The notes: a model not told the origin generated them from the sequence alone. 64,000 nt of DNA from Neobacillus vireti (GCF_001026695.1 NZ_LDNB01000013.1:62001-126000), one strand, 5' to 3'; shown: positions 36,133 through 45,202, numbered from the stretch's first letter. Program-made: numbers and translations.

Positions 36133-36204
36133 TAGCCAAAACCCTTTGAAAAGTAGCCATAACATCATGAAAAGTAGCCAAAACAGGCTAAAAAGTAGCC
36201 ATAA
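36133..36204. repeat. 21-bp tandem array, core TAGCCAAAA/TAGCCATAA (locus C)
   Basis: Four copies start at 36133, 36154, 36175 and 36196, exactly 21 bases apart, with the third core bases alternating AAAA and ATAA. The core is the complement of locus A, and both arrays lie just past a terminator in the same orientation relative to the gene before them. Confidence 0.92.
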
Positions 36205-36240
36205 CTAAAAAACCTCTTCCTTCCATCATGTAGTGACGAG

Positions 36241-36386
36241 ATTCACAAAGAGTTCACCCTTTTCAAAAAACACCCTCAAGAGAGCGCTGACATTTTTTCA
36301 AACCAAATTCACAAAAAGTTCAATTTTTCAAAACCACGATTTCCTTAACCCTTTCCAACTTCTTCACAAAACGTTCAAAAACCTCG
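36241..36386. repeat. Degenerate repeats TTCACAAA-AGTTCA (locus D)
   Basis: ATTCACAAAGAGTTCA (36241), ATTCACAAAAAGTTCA (36307) and CTTCACAAAACGTTCA (36362) are each followed by TTCAAAA and a C-rich stretch. Spacing is 66 and 55 bases. It lies directly downstream of locus C in the gap before nosC. Confidence 0.75.
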
Positions 36387-36393
36387 ATAAAGA

Positions 36394-36436
36394 TGTGCTC
36401 TACATCACTATTTTACCGTTGACCAGTGGGTAGGAT
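36394..36436 (+). promoter_or_regulatory. FNR-like box and -10 element of the nos operon
   Basis: TGTGC-N6-TCACT (36394-36409) differs from TGTGA-N6-TCACA by one base per half. TAGGAT at 36431-36436 places the box centre near -41.5. This fits anaerobic activation of nos. Confidence 0.55.
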
Positions 36437-36472
36437 GGAGTTGTTCATTTATATAAAAGGAGGGGGACAAAA

Positions 36473-36907
36473 TTGCAAAAAGCCATTATTAGCTTTGTTA
36501 TCTTTGCATTACTTGGTTTTGGCCTTGGATACCTCGTATTTGGGGTCATCATGGGGGACTCCGCGAAACAGCCGCAGGTGGCGCAGACTGAGACAAAGGA
36601 CGAAGCGACAACTAAAGAAGAGAATACAGCGGCCACTTCTTCCGCGAATGAAGACAATATCCTTAATCAAAAGGGATGCCTTGGCTGCCATAGTGTTGAA
36701 GCACTCAACATCAAAGGCGGGGCAGTCGGACCTGACCTTTCACAAGCGTTTGTTAACGTTGAAGGAAAACATGGCAAACCGATTCAGGAATTCCTAAAAC
36801 AGCCTACATCTGCCGTAATGTCAGGCGTTATTAGTAAAAGTCCATTAACAGATGACGAGCGCAAGCAGGTTTTAGACCTATTAAAGCAAGCATCTGAAGC
36901 CAAATAG
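36473..36907 (+). CDS. nosC: Membrane-anchored cytochrome c of the nos operon
   Basis: A 144-residue protein: an N-terminal helix (residues 4-26) holds it in the membrane, a Glu/Thr-rich linker follows, then one c-type heme site (CLGCHS, about residues 68-72) with a likely Met ligand in the C-terminal part. It probably passes electrons to NosZ. The start is TTG at 36473 behind AAGGAGGGGG. First gene of the operon; nosZ follows after 18 bases. Confidence 0.85.
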   Translation: MQKAIISFVIFALLGFGLGYLVFGVIMGDSAKQPQVAQTETKDEATTKEENTAATSSANEDNILNQKGCLGCHSVEALNIKGGAVGPDLSQAFVNVEGKHGKPIQEFLKQPTSAVMSGVISKSPLTDDERKQVLDLLKQASEAK

Positions 36908-36925
36908 AAAGGAGAGTGTAAGTAA

Positions 36926-38791
36926 ATGAAAAAATGGATCCCAATCGCCTCCGGTTTGCTTGCCGGTTTTATTGCCGCAACAATCACATTCGCTGACTTT
37001 TCCGCAAAGACAAACACGGAAGCTGCTTCAAGCAACAAGAGTGATGCTGAAAAAGTGTATGTTCCATTCGGTCAAAAAGATGATTATTACTTATTCGCAT
37101 CTGGCGGCCACTCTGGACAGATGTTTATCTATGGTGTGCCATCGATGCGCAAAATCAGAACAATTCCTGTCTTCTCGCAGGATTCCGCAACGGGCTATGG
37201 TTTTGATGAGCACTCGAAAAAATTAATGGGCGGCTATACGTGGGGGGACCTGCACCATCCGGCCTTCTCGGAAACAAAGGGCGATTATGATGGAAAGTGG
37301 ATGTTTGCAACCGATGTTGGCAACAGCCGTGCCGCTGTTGTTGATTTGGAAACCTTCACGACAAAAGATATCATCAAGGTTCCAAACACAGCCGGCCCGC
37401 ACTGTGCTGCATTCGTAACGGAAAATACAGAGTATATGTTCCTGCCGACTCGTTTCGCCGTGCCGGTTGGCCAAAAATATGAATCACTTGATAACTATAG
37501 CCAAAACTACCGCGGGGTTATGTCAGCGGTTACCTTTGACGAAAAGAATGTCAAGTTGAATATTGCTTACCAGGTTGCACTTCCACCTTGGTCCTATGAT
37601 CTGTCTGATGCAGGTAAAAAAGGCTCTGCCGATTGGGCCGTGATGACGACCTACAATACAGAAGAAGCAACAACAACATTAGAAGTAAATGCTTCGCAAG
37701 CAGACCGTGACTATATTGTTCTTTTTAACTGGAAAGAGCTTGAGAAGATGGTCAAGGAAGGCAAATATGAAGATGTTGATGGCCAAAAGATGATCTACCC
37801 TGAAAAACAAAAAGGCGGTATTTATTTAGTGCCGGTCGCTAAATCACCACACGGAGTCGATGTTACACCTGATGGTAAATACTTTATCGCTTCCGGAAAA
37901 TTAGCACCTGCGATGACGGTATTCTCGTTTGAAAAGGCATTTAAAGCTGTTGAAAACAAAGACTTCGCCGGTGAACGTAACGGGATTCCAATCCTTAATT
38001 ATAAATCCGTGATGGAAAGAGAAGTAAACCCAGAAAATGCCCTTGGACCGCTTCATACCCAATTTGACGACAAAGGCATGGCCTACACTACAATGTTCAT
38101 TTCTTCAGAAGTCGTAAAATGGGATCCGAATACGGGGAAAACCTTAGACCGTGTCCCTGTTCAATATTCACCAGGCCACTCTGTTGCTGCTGAAGGTGAC
38201 ACCGTCTCACCTGATGGGCACTGGCTCGTTGCTCTGAACAAAATTGCCAAGGACAGCTACTTGTCAGTTGGACCGTCACACCCTGAATCGATGCAGTTAA
38301 TTGACATCAGCGGCAAGATGAAGGTGATTCAATCGGCACCGGTTGACCCAGAGCCGCACTATGCCCAAATGATTAAGGCCGACAAGATTAAAACGATTAA
38401 TGTTTATCCAAAGGATGAAAAAAATAAAGATGCCGTTTACAAGCAAAATGATACTAAAATAGTCCGTAAAGGCAACGAAGTCCACGTTTACGGGATCGCG
38501 ATGCGCTCAAGATTCATTTTCGACGCAAAAGCAAAACGCCCGGACGTAATTGAGGTTAACGAAGGAGATCACGTCTTCATCCATTTAACCAATATTGACT
38601 TTGATGAAGATATTACCCATGGTTTTGCGATTAACAGCTATGACTTGAATATAGAAGTTCAGCCTGGACAAACAAATACGATTGAGTTTACAGCCGATAA
38701 AGCGGGGACGTTCCCAATCTATTGTACAAACTTCTGCTCAGCCTTACACCAGGAAATGAACGGCTACTTCTTAGTAAAACCGAAACAATAA
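36926..38791 (+). CDS. nosZ: Nitrous oxide reductase, clade II
   Basis: Reduces N2O to N2 on the outer side of the membrane. 621 residues. The Sec-type signal (KKWIPIASGLLAGFIAATITFA) rather than a twin-arginine signal indicates clade II. The seven-bladed propeller carries CuZ histidines (GDLHHPAF, GPHCAAFV, SPHGVDV, GPLHTQFD, GHSVAAEGD). The C-terminal cupredoxin domain has the CuA set, YCTNFCSALHQEM. A stable hairpin follows the stop codon, then nosB. Confidence 0.96.
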   Translation: MKKWIPIASGLLAGFIAATITFADFSAKTNTEAASSNKSDAEKVYVPFGQKDDYYLFASGGHSGQMFIYGVPSMRKIRTIPVFSQDSATGYGFDEHSKKLMGGYTWGDLHHPAFSETKGDYDGKWMFATDVGNSRAAVVDLETFTTKDIIKVPNTAGPHCAAFVTENTEYMFLPTRFAVPVGQKYESLDNYSQNYRGVMSAVTFDEKNVKLNIAYQVALPPWSYDLSDAGKKGSADWAVMTTYNTEEATTTLEVNASQADRDYIVLFNWKELEKMVKEGKYEDVDGQKMIYPEKQKGGIYLVPVAKSPHGVDVTPDGKYFIASGKLAPAMTVFSFEKAFKAVENKDFAGERNGIPILNYKSVMEREVNPENALGPLHTQFDDKGMAYTTMFISSEVVKWDPNTGKTLDRVPVQYSPGHSVAAEGDTVSPDGHWLVALNKIAKDSYLSVGPSHPESMQLIDISGKMKVIQSAPVDPEPHYAQMIKADKIKTINVYPKDEKNKDAVYKQNDTKIVRKGNEVHVYGIAMRSRFIFDAKAKRPDVIEVNEGDHVFIHLTNIDFDEDITHGFAINSYDLNIEVQPGQTNTIEFTADKAGTFPIYCTNFCSALHQEMNGYFLVKPKQ

Positions 38792-38801
38792 ATGTTTTTC
38801 A

Positions 38802-38832
38802 GTGGGTATCAATTAGAAAAATTGGTACCCAC
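38802..38832 (+). terminator. Hairpin between nosZ and nosB
   Basis: GTGGGTATCAATT and AATTGGTACCCAC around a five-base loop, without a T-run. It may act as a 3' stabiliser or partial terminator giving more nosZ than downstream message. Confidence 0.6.
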
Positions 38833-38873
38833 CTCCATTTATCTTTATTTGCACTATTAAAGGAGTGGTTAAC

Positions 38874-39455
38874 TTGAATGATAGTAGTCGGAAAAGTACT
38901 AAATTATCAATCACGTCTTCATTACTAATTGGACTATCAGCTATTTTAATCGTCGTTTCCTTATTTTTTCCGTGGTGGAAGATGGTCTTTTATGCACCGC
39001 AATATCCGGAAGGCTTAAATATTATCGTCTATCCGAACAAGCTCGAAGGACAAATTGATATTATTAATGGGCTGAACCACTATATCGGGATGTCGAATTT
39101 CGGTGCAGAAAATTTCCCTGAATTATCCTACCTTGCCTACCTTGTTGGCGGATTAGCCGTTATAACCCTATTAACGGCGATTCTTCGCAATAAGAAAGTG
39201 CTTTACGGGCTGATTAGCATCTTCATGATTGGCGGTCTGGCCGGCATAATGGACCTCCATTTTGCTTTACAAAAATACGGAACCAATTTAAGTCCAAAGG
39301 CGCCGATAAAAATTGACCCATTTGTTCCGCCGATTATCGGTCAAAATACAGTGGCAAATTTTGTAACACACAGTTTACTAGGCACAGGCATCTATTTTGT
39401 CATCGCCGCCTTTATTCTATTACTAATTCCGGTATGGAAGGATCGAAAAAAATGA
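38874..39455 (+). CDS. nosB: NosB-like membrane protein
   Basis: A 193-residue membrane protein with about four helices and a large outer loop (about residues 40-85). Clade II nos operons typically have an integral membrane protein of unknown function (NosB) right after nosZ; position and topology fit. I start at TTG 38874, eight bases after AGGAG; the frame also has GTG 38865 inside the ribosome site. Its stop overlaps nosD. Confidence 0.7.
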   Translation: MNDSSRKSTKLSITSSLLIGLSAILIVVSLFFPWWKMVFYAPQYPEGLNIIVYPNKLEGQIDIINGLNHYIGMSNFGAENFPELSYLAYLVGGLAVITLLTAILRNKKVLYGLISIFMIGGLAGIMDLHFALQKYGTNLSPKAPIKIDPFVPPIIGQNTVANFVTHSLLGTGIYFVIAAFILLLIPVWKDRKK

Positions 39456-40792
39456 AAAAACTAATGCTCTTTTCTTTCATTTTTTCCCTGTTTATAGTCA
39501 TGAAACCTGAGAAAAATATGGCAGCCGAAAACTTGCAAGCAATGATCGACTCCATGAAAGAGGGGGCGGTATTAAAGCTTGAAAATAAAACCTATGAAGG
39601 CAATATCGTCATCAATAAACCACTGACGATTATTGGCGCAGCTAAAACCGTGATCAAAGGAGACGGAACCGGGAACGTGATTTCGATTAAGGCACCAGAT
39701 GTAAAATTGAGCCATTTAACGGTGTCAGGCGGAAGCATGGACCGCAACTCCAGCGAGGAATACGCAGCCATCAAAATCTACACCGATCATAATGTGGTTG
39801 AACATGTCAGCATCCGCCATTCCTTTCACGGTGTTTATTTAAGCAAGGCCCACGATAATACCATCCGCTACGCTGATATTAAAGGGATGGGAAAAGGGGA
39901 AATTGCCGCCCAAGGCAATGGCATTCATGTTTTTTATGCAAATAATAATCTCTTAGAACACAATACCGTCGACGGCACTCGGGACGGAATGTTCTTTGAT
40001 TACGCCAATGGAAATAAAAGCTATGACAATAACATAACCAATACGAGATATGGTCTGCATTACATGTACTCAGACGAAAATATTTTTAAACGAAATGTAT
40101 TTACAATGAATACGGGCGGCGCTGCTGTCATGAACTCGAATCATCTGAAACTAGAAGACAACCAATTCATCATTAACTATGGAAACCAATCGTTTGGCCT
40201 GTTGCTATTGCAAGCCAATGATAATGATATAAAAAACAACACCTTTTACATGAACCAGCGGGGCTTGTATATTGACCAAGCAACAAGAAACACGATTCAG
40301 GGGAACCGCATCATCCAAAATCAGATTGGCATTGAACTGTGGGCCAGCTCCAACGAGCAAATATTCACCTTGAACCGGATTTCCGAAAATACCATCCCCG
40401 CCGTTACCCTTGGCGGCAAAGGGGAAAACAATGCTTGGAGCAAGGATGGCAAGGGCAACGACTGGGGCGCAAGCTTTCCGCTCACCGATTTAAACCAAGA
40501 CGGGATCGGTGATTTTCCAGTCACCTATCATTCTTCCCTCCATCAGCTGATTGAGGACCAAGAACTGACCAATCTATTTTTAAAAAGCCCGGCGATTTCA
40601 ATTTATGAAAAAATCAATGCGACATTGATGGACGACGAAGTTATGTTTCAAGATTCACACCCATTAGCAGCCGCAAAAGCTGAGCATGCTTGGATTCTAT
40701 ATCTAGTCATCACGGGGGTTGCGGTGTTGATCTTATTGAAGGGGGGACATCGACTATGCATTATATTTGGAAGGAATGGAAGGAAAATATAA
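39452..40792 (+). CDS. nosD: Nitrous oxide reductase maturation protein NosD
   Basis: An exported right-handed beta-helix protein needed to build the CuZ centre. A signal peptide (about residues 1-24) is followed by CASH/parallel beta-helix repeats with many N-x-(I/F)-x-x-N turns; a C-terminal helix (about 425-445) may anchor it. I start at ATG 39452, overlapping the nosB stop; the longer frame begins inside nosB. 446 residues. Confidence 0.93.
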   Translation: MKKLMLFSFIFSLFIVMKPEKNMAAENLQAMIDSMKEGAVLKLENKTYEGNIVINKPLTIIGAAKTVIKGDGTGNVISIKAPDVKLSHLTVSGGSMDRNSSEEYAAIKIYTDHNVVEHVSIRHSFHGVYLSKAHDNTIRYADIKGMGKGEIAAQGNGIHVFYANNNLLEHNTVDGTRDGMFFDYANGNKSYDNNITNTRYGLHYMYSDENIFKRNVFTMNTGGAAVMNSNHLKLEDNQFIINYGNQSFGLLLLQANDNDIKNNTFYMNQRGLYIDQATRNTIQGNRIIQNQIGIELWASSNEQIFTLNRISENTIPAVTLGGKGENNAWSKDGKGNDWGASFPLTDLNQDGIGDFPVTYHSSLHQLIEDQELTNLFLKSPAISIYEKINATLMDDEVMFQDSHPLAAAKAEHAWILYLVITGVAVLILLKGGHRLCIIFGRNGRKI

Positions 40793-41553
40793 GAGGTAAA
40801 GGGCTCTGGCTTTCATTAAGTATTATTGTGCTCATATCTGTCAGTATTTTGTTCCGTTCCACAGCGCTTTCCTTTGATAAAGGCTTTTATGTTTTGTTAA
40901 TCAATCTATTTGATACGCTCATCTACTTTATTCCGATTCTAAGCCTATTTATCGGGGCGTTCTCGATTTTTCAGGAAAAGGAACAAAAGACGTTGATCAT
41001 GCTGCTCACGAAGAAGGACAATTATCCAAGCTTTTTGGTTAAAAAAAGCCTCGGGCTTTATACAGTTGTGCTTGTCCCGCTGATTGTCTGGTTTTTCATC
41101 TATTTGCTGCTATTGAAATTTACCTTTCAACTCGATATCAAAAGCTATTTAGTGTTCGTGGCAGCGATTGTCCTGATGACGCTTCTTTTCTTGCAGATGG
41201 GCGCAGCGATCGGGAGCTTCAGCCGTTCGCGGATGCAAATCATCGGCTATACAATATTCGTTTGGTTTTACTTTTTCTTCCTGCACGATTTTATTCTGCT
41301 ATCGTTTTTACCTGACGTCACCTATGAAAATGTAAAATTCTTTTCCGCGATTTACTTTTTAAATCCGCTTCAGTCCGTTAGGATGTACTTGGAAACCGGG
41401 ATGGGTGTGTATTCGTTCGGTCACATGTCGAGGCTAATGCAAGCCTTTATGTGGACAAAGCCGGTCCTCTTTTTGCTCGGAAATTTGCTTGTCTGGCTTG
41501 CGGTTTCTGTTGGTACCGCAATTGTCTTCAACCGTAAGGAGGGGTATGAATGA
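40756..41553 (+). CDS. nosY: ABC transporter permease NosY
   Basis: Membrane part of the NosDFY transporter for CuZ maturation. About six helices. I choose ATG 40756 (MHYIWKEWKENIRGKGLW) behind AAGGGGGG; the upstream extension lies within nosD. It overlaps nosD by 37 bases and nosF by four. 265 residues. Confidence 0.92.
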   Translation: MHYIWKEWKENIRGKGLWLSLSIIVLISVSILFRSTALSFDKGFYVLLINLFDTLIYFIPILSLFIGAFSIFQEKEQKTLIMLLTKKDNYPSFLVKKSLGLYTVVLVPLIVWFFIYLLLLKFTFQLDIKSYLVFVAAIVLMTLLFLQMGAAIGSFSRSRMQIIGYTIFVWFYFFFLHDFILLSFLPDVTYENVKFFSAIYFLNPLQSVRMYLETGMGVYSFGHMSRLMQAFMWTKPVLFLLGNLLVWLAVSVGTAIVFNRKEGYE

Positions 41554-42227
41554 TTAAGGTGGAGCATTTAGACCAATCGTTCGGAAAAAAAGCAGTGTTA
41601 GATTCGGTCACGATTCAGATTAACAAAAACGAAATTTGTGCGCTTGTCGGCCGCAATGGCGCGGGGAAATCCACGTTTATTAATAGTCTCCTAGGCTTGC
41701 TGCCTGTTAAACAAGGGTCTATTTCAATCAACGGGATGGAAGTCACAAAGAAAAACGCTGCTTGGAAAAAGGCCATTGCCTACTTGCCGGAGAAGTTTAT
41801 GCTTTATCCGATGCTGACCGGGCTCGAGAATATGACCTTTTTTGCCGAAGCTGTAGAGAAAACCGCCGATTTGGAACGAATCGAGCACGCGCTTCGATCG
41901 GTCAGCTTGTGGGACGACCGCAATGTCCAAGTGAAGTCTTATTCAAAGGGAATGCTCCAGCGCCTCGGCCTAGCGATTACGCTTTACCAGGATTCCAGCA
42001 TCTTGATTTTGGATGAGCCGACAAGCGGCATTGATCCGATGGGAAGAAAGGAAATTCTCGAGGTGCTGAAATCCCTTCATGATAAAACGATTCTGCTGTC
42101 GTCGCATCATCTCGATGAAATCCGCCAGGTCTGTACCCATGTGGCCTATTTAAATGAGAGAAAAATGGAGAAATTTACAGTTGACGATTTTTTGGCGACA
42201 CACAATTTAGGAGGGATTGAGTCATGA
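41550..42227 (+). CDS. nosF: ABC transporter ATP-binding protein NosF
   Basis: ATPase of NosDFY. Walker A GRNGAGKST (about residues 34-42), signature YSKGMLQRLG, Walker B ILILDEPTSGIDP, His-loop LSSHHLDE. 225 residues. Overlaps nosY and the following lipoprotein gene by four bases each (ATGA), so all are translationally coupled. Confidence 0.93.
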   Translation: MIKVEHLDQSFGKKAVLDSVTIQINKNEICALVGRNGAGKSTFINSLLGLLPVKQGSISINGMEVTKKNAAWKKAIAYLPEKFMLYPMLTGLENMTFFAEAVEKTADLERIEHALRSVSLWDDRNVQVKSYSKGMLQRLGLAITLYQDSSILILDEPTSGIDPMGRKEILEVLKSLHDKTILLSSHHLDEIRQVCTHVAYLNERKMEKFTVDDFLATHNLGGIES

Positions 42228-43132
42228 AGAAAAGTATGTTGTTTGCGACTTTTTTGCTAATGCTGATGGCGATGCTGACTGGCTGCAGTTCGGGACCTGA
42301 TTATACAATCAAAGTAACAAAGGAGCTTTATTATCAACAGAATACCGCGGCACCGTTTGAAATTAAAGTAACCGAGGGGAAAAAGGCGGTTAAAGGACTC
42401 GCTGTCTCCGCAGAATTTTCGATGGCCAATATGGATCACGGCACAACGGATGTGAAGTTAGCTGAGGGCAAAGATGGTACCTACTCCGGTAATGTTGCCC
42501 TGCCAATGAGCGGGAAGTATGAGGTCGCTTTTAGGATGGAAAAAGACGGTGTGAAATCGGAAAAGGTCATTGAAATCAACGTAGTGAAAGCGAAAGGAGT
42601 CGCCACAATAAACGGCGAATGGATTACGAATGAAGATTTAGCTTTTTATCAATTGGTCAATCGCTTGCAGCTGGCAATTAACCGAGAAACCGCTCAGCAA
42701 AAATATACGGGCAAGCAGTTAGAGGAAGAGCTTGCCTATTTAGACTCACAGGAGAAAATAAGCAACGATAAGAATCAATTATTAACACAGATTATCCGCC
42801 TGCGCTCAATGGCAATGCTTGCCGATGAAAAGGGGCACAAAGCGGCGGATACTGAGGTTAACGCGGCAGTCAGCAAGGCGCGCGAGCAATATAATGGATT
42901 CCCATCTGCGAAAAAGTTGATTAGTGACTACGGCGAGGACAAGTTTTGGGCAACAGAAAAGCAGCAATATAAGCTGATTGTTTTATCCCGGAAGGTCCAA
43001 GAGGACGTCGTTGCGCAAGTGCAAAAGGAAAACCCACAGGCCGGCGAGCAAGACGTCCTCTACCAGGCACAGCAAAAATACGAAGAACTCCTCGTCTCTC
43101 AAGTAAACTCCTTAAAGATCGAAATTCTTTAG
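42224..43132 (+). CDS. Lipoprotein with YtkA-like and SurA-like domains
   Basis: A 302-residue lipoprotein (lipobox MLTGC, Cys21). Residues about 27-117 look like a YtkA/FixH beta-sandwich with a Met/His cluster (FSMANMDHGT) suited to copper. Residues about 125-290 resemble the N-terminal helical domain of SurA/PpiC chaperones (ATINGEWITNEDLAFYQLVN) without a visible isomerase domain. It is the last nos gene, coupled to nosF. No NosL motif is present. Inferred role: copper delivery to or folding of NosZ. Confidence 0.7.
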   Translation: MKKSMLFATFLLMLMAMLTGCSSGPDYTIKVTKELYYQQNTAAPFEIKVTEGKKAVKGLAVSAEFSMANMDHGTTDVKLAEGKDGTYSGNVALPMSGKYEVAFRMEKDGVKSEKVIEINVVKAKGVATINGEWITNEDLAFYQLVNRLQLAINRETAQQKYTGKQLEEELAYLDSQEKISNDKNQLLTQIIRLRSMAMLADEKGHKAADTEVNAAVSKAREQYNGFPSAKKLISDYGEDKFWATEKQQYKLIVLSRKVQEDVVAQVQKENPQAGEQDVLYQAQQKYEELLVSQVNSLKIEIL

Positions 43133-43146
43133 GGAGTTTCTACGTT

Positions 43147-43221
43147 TCAATTGGCGGAAAACAGTATCCAACTGTCGAATAAGCTGAGCCAACTGTCGAA
43201 AACCCCTTCCCAATTGTCGAA
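43147..43221. repeat. 21-bp tandem array, core CCAACTGTCGAA (locus E)
   Basis: Copies at 43147 (TCAATTGGCGGAA, degenerate), 43168, 43189 and 43210 (CCAATTGTCGAA), exactly 21 bases apart. It fills the convergent gap between the nos operon and the sugar dehydrogenase gene, where a terminator would be expected; I see no separate strong hairpin. Confidence 0.88.
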
Positions 43222-43254
43222 AAGACAAAATCGCACTGGTTCTGTCCTCATGAA

Positions 43255-44331
43255 TTATTTAATATCATCCACCCGAACCCGATACAATTTGTCGTCCTTC
43301 GCATCAGGATCTCCGCGGCCGTCAGTATTGTTACTGACAAAGTATAAATACTCGCCGTCAACAAACACATCACGTATTCGCCCCAAATCGCTTATTACCA
43401 CCCTACTTTGCTTCCGTTCCACATCAAACTCGCGAACGGCATTCCCTCTTAACTCCGCAACATAGAGCTTGCCGTCAGCTGCCGCCATCCCAGAAGGAGC
43501 CCAAGTTACCTCAGCACCTGACTGGAACAAAGGCGTTTCCATCCCCGTCTTTTTCTCCATTCCTTGTATAACCGGCCAGCCAAAATTCCCGCTAGCCTTA
43601 ATCCGATTAATTTCATCATGTGCCGATTGCCCGTGTTCACTTGCATATAACGTCTCTCCAATCCACGCTAACCCCTGCGGATTCCGGTGACCATAACTAT
43701 AAATATACGAATTCGGATCCGGATTATCGACCGGAATCGCCCCATCCAAATTCATTCTTAAAATTTTCCCATTTAACGAACCGAGATTTTGAGCAACAGA
43801 AGGTGTTGTCGCATCACCCGTCGTAATATAGAGCTTCCCATCAGGACCAATCTTCATCCTGCCGCCATGATGGTAGGCCGCACTTGGAATGCGATCAAGC
43901 AGAATCCGCTCCTCCTTCCAAATACCAGCATTATAACCTAACACAACAACACGATTAAACTGCCCCCCGCCATCATCCGTATATGTATAATAAGCAAATG
44001 CCTTTTGTTTCGCAGCAAATTCAGGGTCTAGTACAAAACCGAGCAGCCCTGCTTCAGCTGCCTCGCCCAGCGGCTTTTCAAAATGCACACGCTGGCGTTC
44101 CATTTTACCAGCTTCCACTTTTACGATACTTCCAGTTCGTTCACTAAGATAGAAGGTTTGCCCAATTTTATCAATCGACCATGGGACAGATAAATTTACA
44201 GCCACCACTTCCACTTCAGGCTCAATGACAACCGCTTCATCCGCTTGCCCGCCTTCCTCCTTTTTTTCAAAAAAAGAACAGCCTGAAAGCAACAACATCA
44301 GCATCAGGAAAATAGAACCAAAGCGGTACAT
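43255..44331 (-). CDS. PQQ-dependent sugar dehydrogenase-like lipoprotein
   Basis: A soluble-glucose-dehydrogenase/YliI-type beta-propeller (NLSVPWSIDKIGQTFYLSERTG, AAYHHGGRMKIGPDGKLYITTGDA, GHRNPQGLAW, SEHGQSAHDEINRI), probably oxidising aldose sugars outside the membrane with PQQ. The lipobox is LLSGC (about Cys17). I start at ATG 44331 behind GGAAGAGGTG; an in-frame GTG lies six bases upstream. About 358 residues. Confidence 0.88.
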   Translation of the reverse strand: MYRFGSIFLMLMLLLSGCSFFEKKEEGGQADEAVVIEPEVEVVAVNLSVPWSIDKIGQTFYLSERTGSIVKVEAGKMERQRVHFEKPLGEAAEAGLLGFVLDPEFAAKQKAFAYYTYTDDGGGQFNRVVVLGYNAGIWKEERILLDRIPSAAYHHGGRMKIGPDGKLYITTGDATTPSVAQNLGSLNGKILRMNLDGAIPVDNPDPNSYIYSYGHRNPQGLAWIGETLYASEHGQSAHDEINRIKASGNFGWPVIQGMEKKTGMETPLFQSGAEVTWAPSGMAAADGKLYVAELRGNAVREFDVERKQSRVVISDLGRIRDVFVDGEYLYFVSNNTDGRGDPDAKDDKLYRVRVDDIK

Positions 44332-44347
44332 AAACACCTCTTCCCTT

Positions 44348-45202
44348 CTATAATACTTCCAAAATCGCCTTCGCGACGCCGTTTTCCTCGTTGGTGTCCG
44401 TTATAACATCACATAGTGACTTAATTTCATAATTAGCATTTCCCATCGCCACCGATCTGCCGGCTTTTTCAAACATCGAAACGTCGTTATAGTTATCGCC
44501 AATCGCCATGGTCTCCGCCAAGGAAATTCCTTTTGCATGAGCGAATGCTTCAAGCGCCAGTCCTTTTTGCGCCTTCTTATTGGTTACTTCTAGGTTTTCC
44601 CGGCCTGAGGCGGCAACAGCCAGTTCGTTAAAAGCTGTTAACAATTTACCAGCAGCCGCAAGCTTATCAGCATCAAACGAGAAAACAAGCAGCTTATAAA
44701 TTTGATACTCTTCGTCACTAAAGAGAATTTCATAATCTTCGACCGTATGAACCAAGCCATCACGCAGCCTTGCTCCAGCAGCATAGATAATCTCTTCACG
44801 TTTTACTTCAGGATTGGCGCTGACGATAATGTCAACGAGCGTCGAAACGGCCTTATCCGCGTCAACCGTGAAGGCACCCTTATTGGTATACACTTCAAAA
44901 TACACATCAACTTCCGTTAATTTCGCCGCAACTTCTCTTGTTAACTGTTTGCTGATTGGCGTTGCCGAAATCACGTCCCCATCCTTCGAGCGGACCTCCG
45001 CGCCATTGACACAAATGACCGGACAGCTAACTCCCGCCTCAGCCAAGACATAGGTCGCCTCTTGGTAGGACCTGCCCGTCGCCACGACAAATTCTACTCC
45101 TTGCGCTTGTGCTTTTATAATGGCTTGCTTATTTTCCTCACTAATTTGTTGAACCGAATTTAATAATGTTCCATCCATGTCTGATGCTATACATTTAATC
45201 AT
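44348..45202 (-). CDS. Cof-type HAD-family phosphatase
   Basis: A cytoplasmic HAD hydrolase: motif I ASDMDGTLLNS at the N-terminus, motif II VATGRS, motif IV AIGDNYNDVSMFEKAG, with a IIB cap between. Substrate probably a sugar phosphate or FMN-like compound. I start at ATG 45202; the frame extends to GTG 45217 but the ribosome site (AAAGGTGG) suits 45202. 284 residues. Confidence 0.9.
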   Translation of the reverse strand: MIKCIASDMDGTLLNSVQQISEENKQAIIKAQAQGVEFVVATGRSYQEATYVLAEAGVSCPVICVNGAEVRSKDGDVISATPISKQLTREVAAKLTEVDVYFEVYTNKGAFTVDADKAVSTLVDIIVSANPEVKREEIIYAAGARLRDGLVHTVEDYEILFSDEEYQIYKLLVFSFDADKLAAAGKLLTAFNELAVAASGRENLEVTNKKAQKGLALEAFAHAKGISLAETMAIGDNYNDVSMFEKAGRSVAMGNANYEIKSLCDVITDTNEENGVAKAILEVL

